Shown here piece by piece: positions 35,856 through 43,102 of a stretch of 64,000 nt of DNA. Origin of the DNA: Methanococcoides sp052057775 (GTDB taxonomy: Archaea; Halobacteriota; Methanosarcinia; Methanosarcinales; Methanosarcinaceae); the NCBI RefSeq assembly GCF_052057775.1, contig NZ_CP195121.1, positions 2,108,001-2,172,000 of the forward strand, given 5' to 3'. The position numbers were made by a program, and so were the translations under genes. The number at the start of each line of letters is the position of its first letter. The stretch's first letter is position 1. Under the pieces are notes generated by a model, which saw nothing but the letters and a program-made list of their open reading frames with translations, did not search any database and was not told where the DNA came from.

Positions 35856-36632
35856 ATGTCAAATAAATATATAATTATATCAATAATAATGGCATTTGCA
35901 TTAATAGTTAGTGGATGTGCTAGCCAAGAGACAGATTATATTTCCGAGGAATACGACCAACATGTAAGCACTTTTGAAGAAGATGTGGCATCCTTGGATG
36001 ATGCCATAGACAACTGGAACGATGCCTTGGCAATGGCAGAATCTGATGGATATATCGGTGATGAAGAATACGATCATTTAATAGATATTAGAAATGAGTA
36101 TTCCACAGAAATGAACCGTGTAAACCCTCATATTGATAGCTTTAAAGCATTTATTGAAGAAAATGAAAATGCATTAAAAGACATGGGTGTGGACACTTAC
36201 GAAGACAAAAAAGCTTTAGTCGATTTCCAAACCGAAATGGATGAGAATTACGAAGTTATGGAAACATCTACCAACCAGGAAACAGATTATATTGCCGATG
36301 AATATGAACAACATTTGGCAACATATGAAGAAGATTTAAGCAATATTGAAAGTTGCACCGATAATTGGAATGATGCCTTGGCAATGGCAGAATCTGATGG
36401 ATATATCAGTGATGAAGAATACGATCATTTGATAGATGTTGGAAATGAGTATATCGATGAAATGAATCGGGTAGAACCACATCTGGTAAGCTTTAAAGAG
36501 TTTATAGAAGAAAATGAAATTGCGTTAAAGGACATGGGTGTCGATACATACGAAGACAAAAAAATTCTTGATGATCTCCAGACAAGCATAGATCGAGATT
36601 ACGAAACTATCTTAATTTCACTCGAAGGCTGA
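35856..36632 (+). CDS. Predicted lipoprotein with two tandem ~115-residue repeats
   Basis: ATG 35856 gives a standard lipoprotein signal (YIIISIIMAFALIVSGC, lipobox VSGC). The mature 240 residues are two copies of one acidic helical unit. Shared segments are NWNDALAMAESDGYI, DEEYDHLID and ALKDMGVDTYEDKK, at residues ~45-125 and ~160-240. Each unit resembles the single domain of the lipoprotein at 28220-28798. It is probably a surface helical-bundle protein; no ligand can be named. It sits between polB and the right terminus, the usual cargo position. High identity of the repeats at the DNA level suggests recent duplication. Confidence 0.75.
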   Translation: MSNKYIIISIIMAFALIVSGCASQETDYISEEYDQHVSTFEEDVASLDDAIDNWNDALAMAESDGYIGDEEYDHLIDIRNEYSTEMNRVNPHIDSFKAFIEENENALKDMGVDTYEDKKALVDFQTEMDENYEVMETSTNQETDYIADEYEQHLATYEEDLSNIESCTDNWNDALAMAESDGYISDEEYDHLIDVGNEYIDEMNRVEPHLVSFKEFIEENEIALKDMGVDTYEDKKILDDLQTSIDRDYETILISLEG

Positions 36633-36702
36633 ATAAGCCTTTCTTTTGTTTTTATTTTTTAATTTCTTTTCTTATATGCATGACTTAGCATTGAAATTTT
36701 AA

Positions 36703-36734
36703 GAGTTCGGTTTTTTGGTGTTACCTATATCCCC
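36703..36734. repeat. Casposon 3 right terminal inverted repeat
   Basis: GAGTTCGGTTTTTT then GGTGTTACCTATATCCCC; inverted copy of 28029-28060. A close copy (AGTTCGGTTTTTTGGTGTTA followed by ACTATATCCCC) occurs at 41202-41232. Confidence 0.88.
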
Positions 36735-36746
36735 AAACTATTATGC
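36735..36746. repeat. Target-site duplication copy 3 (AAACTATTATGC)
   Basis: Third perfect copy of the 12-bp sequence, at the junction of casposon 3 and the chromosome, overlapping the tRNA-like 3' end on the minus strand. Confidence 0.85.
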
Positions 36747-36765
36747 GAGGGGTACGATTCGAACC
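36744..36765 (-). other. tRNA 3'-end-like fragment at the casposon target
   Basis: The minus strand reads GGTTCGAATCGTACCCCTCG then CA: a T-loop (TTCGAAT), the 3' T-stem half CGTAC, a 7-nt acceptor half CCCTCGC and a discriminator A, as in a tRNA-Leu-like 3' end. The sequence further 5' (TTGAATTA) does not complete the T-stem and no D or anticodon arm follows. It is therefore only a fragment. Casposons are known to insert at tRNA 3' ends, which supports it being the target. Confidence 0.45.
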
Positions 36766-36794
36766 TAATTCAACAATATACAGAGAAAACTAAA

Positions 36795-36830
36795 CAAAAA
36801 AAGCCAGATGCAGGCTTTAACATCGCCTGC
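36795..36830 (-). terminator. Terminator of the sodium:solute symporter gene
   Basis: On the minus strand GCAGGC-GATGTTAAA-GCCTGC forms a 6-bp stem, followed by ATCTGGC and a run of seven Ts, ~30 bp after the symporter stop. Confidence 0.6.
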
Positions 36831-36857
36831 AACTCATAATTTCCAAATAATAAATTC

Positions 36858-38450
36858 TCAATTTTTAGTTCCGTAGCATTTTTCAAGATGTTCCACTGGC
36901 GGTGGTGTGGTAACAAGACTTACACCAACTGCAACGATCATTGCCAGCGGTGTTGCTACGAGGATCGGGTCAACAAGTGTCCATGTGCCTGTAAGTAATG
37001 TCTCTGTCCCAAAGAGAGCCTGGCAGATACCAAGAGGTGCTGCTTCCTTTGCATGGACGAAAGTGAGCCAGAACAGGCTGCTGAAAGTACCTACAATAAG
37101 GCTTGCAATTGCTCCTTCACGGGTCATTCCCTTCCAGAACAATGCACCCATGTACATCGGCAGGAAAGCTGCTGCACAAAGTCCGAAGAAGATCGCAGTT
37201 GCCCTTGCGATGATGCTGATAGGCAGGATGTATGCGAGTATGACACTGAAGAGGATGGTAACAGAGATACCGATCTTTGTGACATCAACCGTCTTTCCCG
37301 CATTGCCTTTCATGAGGAACTCACGGTAGAAGTCGTGTCCGATAGCAGTTCCCATGGTGTGGAACTGTGAGCTAAGGGTTGACATTGCGGCTGCAAGCAG
37401 GGTTATCATGAAAACGATGACGAACATCTCAGGCATTGCACTGTTGATGTATTCTGGCATGATAACATCCATGTTTCCTTTTGCAACCTCAATGGAGAGC
37501 ATCCCTCTGGTGTTGAAGAAGTAAACGTTTGAAAGTCCGCCTACAATGTATGCTACACCTGCCATCATGAGGATGAAAGGACCACCAGCGAAGACTGCCC
37601 TGTTCAGGGACTTCTTGCTGTCGACTGTCATGAACCTGACCGCAAGCTGTGGCTGTGCAAGCACACCAATACCAACACCAAGGATGATCGTGGATACCAT
37701 TGTCCACCAGATAGGCGAGCCGAACTCAGGCATTGCCGTCCATCCCTGATGACCACCGGCTGCAAGTGATTCAGGTACCATCGGTGCAAGGTTGGTAAGT
37801 GCCTGGTGAGCTTCAACGATACCTCCAAGCTTTGCGTAGGTAAGTGCGAGAAGGACTGCCATACCACCGAGCATAAGGGTGCCCTGAAGAGCATCGGTAT
37901 ACATGACCGCAAGCAGACCGCCTGTGATCACATAGGCAGCCACGATCACTGTCAGGATAAGGACAGCAATATCATAATCAATGGAAAGTGCGGTTTCCAT
38001 GAACCTTGCACCGCCAATAAGGACGATACCTGCATAAAGAGGCATGAAAAGGGCGATAAGAGCTCCGGAATATCCCTGGATGAAACGTGACTGGAAGCGT
38101 CTTCCCAGAAGTTCAGGGAATGTAACGGCATTAAGGTTCACACCGATCCTTCTGGTCCTTGAACCGAAGAAAATGAATGCAATAAAGATACCGACGAAGA
38201 TGTTCATGAACACTAACCAGAGGGTTCCCAGACCAAGAGTTCCGGTCACTCCGCCAAAACCAATGATCGCAGCTGTACTGATAAAAGCTGCACCATAGGA
38301 AAGTGCAAGGATGTAAGGATTTACCTTTCTTCCGGCAAGCATATAGTCATCGACCTCTTTGGTCCTCCTGTATGCCAGCCAGCCACAATAGAACACGGCG
38401 AGCATATAGATCAGGACAAATATTCCAAGAGTTGCTGTACTGACCGCCAT
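36858..38450 (-). CDS. Sodium:solute symporter (SSS family)
   Basis: The start is taken as ATG 38450 (MAVSTATLGIFVLIYMLAVF), 1 nt after the accessory gene stop and preceded by GAGGAG; the longer frame to 38477 would run into that gene. 530 residues, ~13 transmembrane segments, with the SSS features RRTKEVDDYMLAGRKVNPYI after TM1, GAAFISTAAIIGFGG, and the Na+-site region AAAMSTLSSQFHTMGTAIGH in the eighth or ninth helix. The substrate is unknown; acetate, proline, pantothenate and similar solutes are all possible. It forms an operon with the small accessory protein upstream. Confidence 0.88.
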   Translation of the reverse strand: MAVSTATLGIFVLIYMLAVFYCGWLAYRRTKEVDDYMLAGRKVNPYILALSYGAAFISTAAIIGFGGVTGTLGLGTLWLVFMNIFVGIFIAFIFFGSRTRRIGVNLNAVTFPELLGRRFQSRFIQGYSGALIALFMPLYAGIVLIGGARFMETALSIDYDIAVLILTVIVAAYVITGGLLAVMYTDALQGTLMLGGMAVLLALTYAKLGGIVEAHQALTNLAPMVPESLAAGGHQGWTAMPEFGSPIWWTMVSTIILGVGIGVLAQPQLAVRFMTVDSKKSLNRAVFAGGPFILMMAGVAYIVGGLSNVYFFNTRGMLSIEVAKGNMDVIMPEYINSAMPEMFVIVFMITLLAAAMSTLSSQFHTMGTAIGHDFYREFLMKGNAGKTVDVTKIGISVTILFSVILAYILPISIIARATAIFFGLCAAAFLPMYMGALFWKGMTREGAIASLIVGTFSSLFWLTFVHAKEAAPLGICQALFGTETLLTGTWTLVDPILVATPLAMIVAVGVSLVTTPPPVEHLEKCYGTKN

Positions 38451-38451
38451 C

Positions 38452-38571
38452 TTAGCACTCCTCGTCCTCTTCTTCATTCCACTTTAAAATACCGTAGACC
38501 ATACATCCCAGTGCACTTACAACACACAGGACATATGCTAACCATATCTGGGGGTCATCAATACCTAACAT
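38452..38571 (-). CDS. Symporter small accessory protein
   Basis: A 39-residue ORF with one transmembrane helix: MLGIDDPQIWLAYVLCVVSA, then LGCMVYGILKW and the acidic tail NEEEDEEC. It ends 1 nt before the symporter start, with the coding sequence of its tail supplying the symporter ribosome-binding site. Tiny single-helix proteins of this type precede SSS transporters in many methanogens and are annotated as symporter accessory proteins. They are presumed to stabilise or regulate the transporter. Confidence 0.8.
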   Translation of the reverse strand: MLGIDDPQIWLAYVLCVVSALGCMVYGILKWNEEEDEEC

Positions 38572-38601
38572 AAACTACCACTTGCCATTTTTTGTTTGGT
38601 G

Positions 38602-38620
38602 CTTGCTAACATGTAGCAAG
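38602..38620. promoter_or_regulatory. Perfect palindrome upstream of symporter operon
   Basis: CTTGCTA-ACATG-TAGCAAG, 7-bp perfect arms, 31 bp upstream of the accessory gene start. Its position between the symporter operon and the divergent Cache-cupin gene suggests an operator. Confidence 0.5.
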
Positions 38621-38629
38621 ATTTCATAC

Positions 38630-38651
38630 TGGTATCTGTTAACATGTACCA
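38630..38651. promoter_or_regulatory. Second palindrome upstream of symporter operon
   Basis: TGGTATCTGTTAACATGTACCA is palindromic at 18 of 22 positions around GTTAAC. It shares AACATGTA with the first palindrome, and the centres are ~30 bp (about three helical turns) apart. Confidence 0.45.
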
Positions 38652-38875
38652 TACTTTAATGTTTCGAAGTTATTCGGGAAAAATAATACAATCGGTTGAA
38701 TGAAAATGAGCATCAATGGCGATAAAAGTACAGGAATGATTTGGAAGATACGGTGCTGTATTTCGAGCCTGTAATAAAAGAAAATAGCAATTCAGGTAGC
38801 AAAAAATCTGCATTACGAAAAACTTTAGAAATATACAAATATAGTTAATTCGTATTGCTGGCCTGTGATCATACT

Positions 38876-39781
38876 ATGAAAAAAATTACATCCATTCTAA
38901 TTATTATTTTGATCATATCAACCCTGGGAATGGGTTGTGTCGGATCGGACAAAGATACGTATACCATTGAAAAGGAAGATCAATTGATCACAGAAGAACA
39001 GAGTTTGCTATTGACCCAGAAACAGGAAAGAGTAGAATTTGTCAATGAAGCAATTGATCTGATAGATTAAAAAGGTGAACTTGCATTTGATGAGTTCAGG
39101 CAAAAGGAAAGTAAATGGTATCATAATGATTCCTATATTACCGTCTGGAAGACCGAAGGAATACGTGTTGTCTTTCCACCAAAAGTAAGCGGTGAAGGCG
39201 AAAGCGTGATCGATCTTGAAGACTACAGAGGCGAACCATTAGGCAGGATGCTAATCGACACCGCCTTAAGCGAAGAGGGTGAAGGATGGGTCAACTACTA
39301 CTGGCCAAAGCCAGGAGAGACCACACCTTCAAAGAAGTCCACATTTGTCAGGAGAACTACTATCGATAATGAGACATATCTTGTGCACTCCGGTTTCTAC
39401 GTCAATGACTACGTTTATACCAATGATGTTGGTGAGCTTGAACATTTCAGCCGCTTTGGAGATGTATTTATTGCTAACTTGGTCCACCCGGCAACAACTG
39501 ATAAAGATCTGGGAATCAATTACAGCATTGCCCATGTGATAGTAAAGCCCGGAAAGTCCATTGAACCCCACATGATGAAGAATCCGGAAGCATATTATGT
39601 CCTTGAAGGCGAAGGTATTCTCTACATAGAGGATGTACCATTTGAACTGAGCAAAGGAAAGATTGTTAACATCCCGGCAAATTCAAAGCAGTATACAGAG
39701 AACACAGGAGACATTGATCTTGAATTCTTTGCAATAGACGAGCCTGCCTGGGCAGAGGAGAATGAGGAAATGGTGGAGTGA
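38876..39781 (+). pseudogene. Cache-domain/cupin lipoprotein gene with in-frame TAA
   Basis: ATG 38876 opens a lipoprotein signal (KKITSILIIILIISTLGMGC) followed by VEFVNEAIDLID and then TAA at 39068-39070. The same frame stays open to TGA 39781 and clearly continues the protein: KGELAFDEFRQKESKWYHND and GIRVVFPPKVSGEG form a single Cache domain; TFVRRTTIDNETYLVHSGFY closes it. A C-terminal cupin follows (HVIVKPGKSIEPHMMKN, EAYYVLEGEGILYIEDV). Without the stop it would be a ~300-residue secreted sensor or binding protein. No ribosome-binding site restarts translation after the stop. It is divergent from the symporter operon. Confidence 0.7.
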
Positions 39782-39890
39782 TCCTTCACTTCGCTCATTT
39801 TAGATCATGCCGATGAAGATCTACCCGTCAATAGATGAACCAATTAACACTATGATAAATATGGAACTTATCTGACACAACAAAAAATAC

Positions 39891-40380
39891 TCAGAAATCA
39901 ACGATCTCAATGTCAAGTAACGCAGGATCAAGCAGTGCAACCGTCCTTCTGCCAGTAAGTACCCCTGCAGTCTCTCCCGGATTTACGATCGGAGTACCCT
40001 CTACTTCGACAACACCGGCATCATGGTATGACCAAGTACAACCCATCAAAATCACCTGATACTGCAAGGGCATTGACATCTGCTTCATTGATCCCGTGAA
40101 GCAATGCAATGCGAAGTCCTTCTATCTCCAGAGCAGCAAAATCCCCGCAGGCCTCTGCACCGAACTCCCCAAACCATTCCCGGATGGTCAGCCGGTCCCC
40201 TTCGTTGTTCTCGAATACAAAGTACAGCTTTGGTTTGAGTTCTTTGAAAGCACGTGCCGTAAAGGATGATACGATATCACCTGCGTGGAGGACGGCAGAA
40301 AAACCCTTCTCATTAAAGAAAGCCACTGCATCTTTTATTGCTTCCAGGTTATCGTGTGAGTCAGACAGATTTCCAATCAT
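39891..40380 (-). pseudogene. MJ0936-type metallophosphodiesterase, frameshifted
   Basis: The first part (119 residues) has the calcineurin-like motifs ISDSHDN-like LSDSHDNLEAIKD, HAGDIVSSF, FENNEGD in place of GNND/NEG, and HGI. The metal-binding GHTH segment is broken: the DNA reads GTTGTACTTGGTCATACC then ATGATGCC where one base is missing, and another base is missing just before it. The C-terminal part continues in a second frame as DAGVVEVEGTPIVNPGE and ends ALLDIEIVDF. Intact members are ~165-residue Mn2+ phosphodiesterases (YfcE/MJ0936). Two indels at the active site mean the copy is dead unless they are sequencing errors. Confidence 0.75.
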
Positions 40381-40428
40381 GTTTACAATTCCCAGGGATC
40401 AATGGTTGTGGCTCTCCTGCATCACATT

Positions 40429-40605
40429 AAAAAAAGAAAAAAGATCATTGACATGCCTTATACCGAATGGAAAAAGATGGGATTCTCTAAGGGTACTTTG
40501 CATTACATGAAACAGAACGCCAAGAGTGAGAAGCCGTTCACTCTGAATGCTCATGTTAGAGAGAGGCTGGATAATTGGGAACAAAGAGTTTCTGTTAGTG
40601 AATGA
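40429..40605 (+). pseudogene. Casposase Cas1 C-terminal fossil
   Basis: The frame reads KKRKKIIDMPYTEWKKMGFS, KGTLHYMKQNAKSEKPFTLN, HVRERLDNW and ends at TGA 40605. It equals the last ~55 residues of the intact casposases at 26407 and 29590. Nothing of the catalytic domain remains upstream, where the frameshifted phosphodiesterase starts ~50 bp away. With the terminus at 41202-41232 it may represent a strongly deleted casposon. Confidence 0.8.
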
Positions 40606-40682
40606 TGGAAGTATTGTGTTCAATTAAAAAAGAGAAAAAAGAAATGAATCAACATAATGTTGATAATCAAATCCCTCATAAA

Positions 40683-40952
40683 TCATTTCATTTTTTCGGA
40701 CATGAGTTTCATGACTTCACTTGCTTCCATTACGGGAAAGCTATCGAAGTAACAGATGTCTCTCCAAGGAAAAGTAGAAACAGCATAAGCTTCAGCGTTT
40801 TCTGCATCATATAACACAACGGTTCTACAGTTCGACAAGTCAACCCATTCACCGATGACCTTAATTCCTTCGGGATATTCCCAGTTTGAAAAACGTTCTA
40901 TTACTTCGTTATTGTCCTTTGGTTCCCATGAAATTATGTCCATAAACAGCAT
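40683..40952 (-). CDS. DUF3303 family protein
   Basis: An 89-residue protein with the DUF3303 pattern: LFMDIISWEPKDNNEVIERF, GIKVIGEWVDLSNCRTVVLY and DICYFDSFPVMEASEVMKLM. It is a small ferredoxin-like alpha/beta barrel domain common in methanogens; function unknown. It is intact and lies between two casposon fossils. Confidence 0.75.
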   Translation of the reverse strand: MLFMDIISWEPKDNNEVIERFSNWEYPEGIKVIGEWVDLSNCRTVVLYDAENAEAYAVSTFPWRDICYFDSFPVMEASEVMKLMSEKMK

Positions 40953-41201
40953 TTCTTTAACACTCCCCTTTAATTTACTTACATTTCATCTATTTAATCA
41001 ATCACAGCCGAAATACCCAACTTACGACTGATTTGAGCAAGAGAATTTCATTTCAGTACTCCCAAACCCATATAAATATCAGACATTGTAATACAAATTC
41101 TTTTTGATATAATTATTAAAAATATAATTTTAAATATAATTATTAATATAATCAAAGAATCCTTTTGAAAAAGGGAGTGTTCTGTTTGGTAATATTGTGA
41201 A
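40953..41201. other. Gene-free AT-rich stretch left of a casposon terminus
   Basis: No ORF. Contains repeated TTTAAATATAATTATTAA-like sequence near 41110-41150, probably low-complexity promoter DNA for the DUF3303 gene or decayed casposon sequence leading into the terminus at 41202. Confidence 0.4.
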
Positions 41202-41232
41202 AGTTCGGTTTTTTGGTGTTAACTATATCCCC
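41202..41232. repeat. Isolated casposon right terminus
   Basis: AGTTCGGTTTTTTGGTGTTA followed by ACTATATCCCC differs from the casposon 3 right end by one base (A for C in TTACC). It is followed not by AAACTATTATGC but directly by GGGGATATATAC (41233-41244), which looks like the first bases of an opposing end. Confidence 0.75.
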
Positions 41233-41675
41233 GGGGATATATACAAGAAAAAATATGGTAACGGACTTTGCACGATGTCCGCATAACCGTTTTAAGTCTA
41301 AAAAGACAAATTTGGGTTTTTTTTAGTTGATCGATTACGTTCAAAATCAGTTCAAAAATTGTCTCTCATGATTTTAACCTTATTTTATCTGGGACAAAAT
41401 TTAAAATGTGCAAATTAATTCATGTAACTTCAATACTTATTCTACAAAATAGTTATAATCACGTTATTGTTGTTTCTCTAAGCTTTTTTTGGTAATCTTA
41501 GAACACTAAAAACTTGGGTCTTTAAAATTTCAGCACGAAGATTCTCTTCTTTTATTGACTCCATTGTTTGAGTAACTGGGTATGAAGTGCTTTTGGTCTC
41601 TGTAAATTTTTAACCTGTGTAATTTTGAATGATAACTTTTTTGATCTCTATGAAGACTTTGGTTGGTACGAGATT
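41233..41675. other. Gene-free stretch
   Basis: Apart from the GGGGATATATAC at its left edge I see no ORF, tRNA or strong hairpin. AT-rich, with several T tracts (GGGTTTTTTTTAG near 41320). It includes the region downstream of the ferredoxin gene. Confidence 0.4.
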
Positions 41676-41954
41676 TCAACAGCAACAGCAGGATGACTTA
41701 TTTTGTCTTGCAACTCTTCGAAGATATTCTTTCGGGGGAAGCCTTATAGCATCTTCAGGGCAAACTATGGCACACGCAGTGCATCCGACAACGCAATTAT
41801 CTTTATTCTTCACAAGGGGTTTGTCATCCTTTTTACTAAAAACATTATAATTGCACTGCAAGCAGATCATGCAACCGTTACATATGTCATAGTCAATTGT
41901 TGGGAACCAATTGATCGTTTTTCTGTTAATCCCAAACCATTTTTCGACCTTCAT
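41676..41954 (-). CDS. 4Fe-4S ferredoxin-like protein with C-terminal poly-cysteine tail
   Basis: A 92-residue protein with one canonical cluster motif, DICNGCMICLQCNYNVF, and a second, CVVGCTACAIVCPEDAIRLP, as in 2[4Fe-4S] ferredoxins. The last six residues are SSCCCC immediately before the stop, an unusual metal- or metalloid-binding tail. It is the third gene of a same-strand cluster with a DUF6951-like protein and a CopZ-like metallochaperone, suggesting handling of a soft metal or metalloid (Cu, As, Sb), which is inference. Confidence 0.75.
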   Translation of the reverse strand: MKVEKWFGINRKTINWFPTIDYDICNGCMICLQCNYNVFSKKDDKPLVKNKDNCVVGCTACAIVCPEDAIRLPPKEYLRRVARQNKSSCCCC

Positions 41955-42016
41955 TTTTCAATTATCCCCTTCGAAATTTCGTACACTTCTTACTGTTATA
42001 TGCTTCAGTTCAAAGT

Positions 42017-42331
42017 TCATTTGAACGAGATGCTCATACTTCCTGCCTTTTGAGCCAGAGATTTTGCCAGGAAACCAGATTCGATTCTGCACACATTGAG
42101 AATACCGCATGGTACTAGGCAGTTTGAAGAACATTTTGCTTCTTTGGCCTTTTCCATTACATAGTTATCTTTAATGTCGAGTATTTCCATCATTGGAACT
42201 TCCAGATGTGACATTTGTTGTATCTTCTCACAGGGGGACTCGATATCAATTATTATTTTGTCTCCTTTAAGTTCCCCGTGGATCTTATGAACAAAGTCAC
42301 ATATTGTTGAATTTACTATTACATCTGTCAT
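42017..42331 (-). CDS. DUF6951-like small protein
   Basis: A 104-residue protein: VNSTICDFVHKIHGELKGDK, DIESPCEKIQQMSHLEVPMM and KCSSNCLVPCGILNVCRIES, with five or six conserved cysteines in the C-terminal half. I recognise the pattern as the methanogen family DUF6951, moderately sure. Cysteine spacing suggests metal binding. It lies between the metallochaperone and the ferredoxin gene on the same strand, with gaps of 43 and 62 bp. Confidence 0.65.
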   Translation of the reverse strand: MTDVIVNSTICDFVHKIHGELKGDKIIIDIESPCEKIQQMSHLEVPMMEILDIKDNYVMEKAKEAKCSSNCLVPCGILNVCRIESGFLAKSLAQKAGSMSISFK

Positions 42332-42374
42332 TTAATCATACCTCATCAAATCTTCTTTTTAGTTAAATCGATTT

Positions 42375-42926
42375 TTAATGAGTTATATTATTTCTTTTTG
42401 AATTTTTTATCGATAGGCCTTTATTTATTATGCTGTTAAATACTTTTGAGCAACATTTCCCAGTCGGATTTTTGGTTTTACAATGACACTCCATATTTCC
42501 GTTTATGCCTAATACGATGTCTTTCATGTTCGTAAGTCCTTTTTCAATAACTGTCTTTATAACTTGGTCTTCAGTTATCTTGTTGCAATAGCATGCATAC
42601 TTTGGATCAGCATCTTTTTTGAACCATATTGGTACTTTGATGTCTTTCGTCTCAAATGTACTATTTGATTTTAGATTATAATATGCAATATCACATTTCT
42701 CGTTCGTACAAAGATGATAGTTATCATCTAAAACCTGCTCTACAAGTTCATCCAACACCATGTGTTTTACTGTAATACTTCCTACAAGCATTCCATTGTT
42801 TTCACAAACTGGACAGGGTTCAGTTTTTTCTTTGAAACCAATGATTATTGTTTCATTACAGCAGTCGCTTGATTCGGATGTTGATTCATTGCAACAACAT
42901 GTCGGATTTAAATTTTTTGAAGACAT
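42375..42926 (-). CDS. Iron-sulfur-binding metallochaperone, CopZ N-terminal type
   Basis: Start ATG 42926 after GGAG; GTG 42932 is in frame. The 183-residue protein begins with a cysteine-rich segment (PTCCCNESTSESSDCC), then a zinc-finger-like CPVCENNG, TVKHMVLDELVEQVLDDNYH and CTNEKCDIAYY, and a BFD-like [2Fe-2S] domain, YACYCNKITEDQVIKTV with HCKTKNPTGKCC. This matches the extra N-terminal domain of Archaeoglobus CopZ, annotated as an iron-sulfur cluster-binding metallochaperone, but without the C-terminal HMA copper domain. First gene of the metal-handling cluster. Confidence 0.75.
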   Translation of the reverse strand: MSSKNLNPTCCCNESTSESSDCCNETIIIGFKEKTEPCPVCENNGMLVGSITVKHMVLDELVEQVLDDNYHLCTNEKCDIAYYNLKSNSTFETKDIKVPIWFKKDADPKYACYCNKITEDQVIKTVIEKGLTNMKDIVLGINGNMECHCKTKNPTGKCCSKVFNSIINKGLSIKNSKRNNITH

Positions 42927-43029
42927 TTTCACTCCTACAACCAGATTTTTTTGTCAATATTCATATATAGAACCAAGTATTTCAAGATTAATTGTAATAC
43001 TTGTGACTCAATCAAAGTTCATGTTATTA

Positions 43030-43077
43030 ATTCTCATCCTTCCAAGCTTCTCCCTTACATGTGAATTGAGAGTGAGC
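43030..43077 (-). pseudogene. Casposase C-terminal tail fossil
   Basis: Minus-strand LTLNSHVREKLGRMRI corresponds to the last residues of casposase (FTLNAHVRERLEGW). Only ~16 codons survive, immediately downstream of a polB fossil on the same strand. Confidence 0.5.
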
Positions 43078-43102
43078 AACTACTCACCTCTGATTTTCCA
43101 CA

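Larger units (their letters stand above)
28029..36734. mobile_element. Casposon 3, 8.7 kb, structurally complete
   Basis: Bounded by 32-bp imperfect inverted repeats and by the 12-bp AAACTATTATGC on each side. Gene order: lipoprotein (-), zinc-ribbon membrane protein (-), cas1 (-), winged-helix protein (-), then divergently RHH, HTH, HNH nuclease, polB and a repeat lipoprotein (+). This is the full gene set of a methanogen casposon (Cas1, PolB, HNH, HTH proteins) with no broken frames, so it is the best candidate for a still mobile element and for helper functions to casposon 2. Confidence 0.88.

Noticed and set aside
36744..36830. Complete tRNA-Leu gene on the minus strand
   Set aside because: Only the 3' part fits; the T-stem 5' half, anticodon arm and D arm cannot be formed, and the upstream hairpin is a terminator of the symporter gene.
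37053..38298. Several plus-strand ORFs of 60-140 residues opposite the symporter gene
   Set aside because: They mirror the codon pattern of the minus-strand transporter and show no family features.
39206..39781. Independent cupin gene starting at GTG 39206
   Set aside because: The Cache domain begins upstream of 39206 in the same frame, and there is no ribosome-binding site, so it is the 3' part of one interrupted gene.
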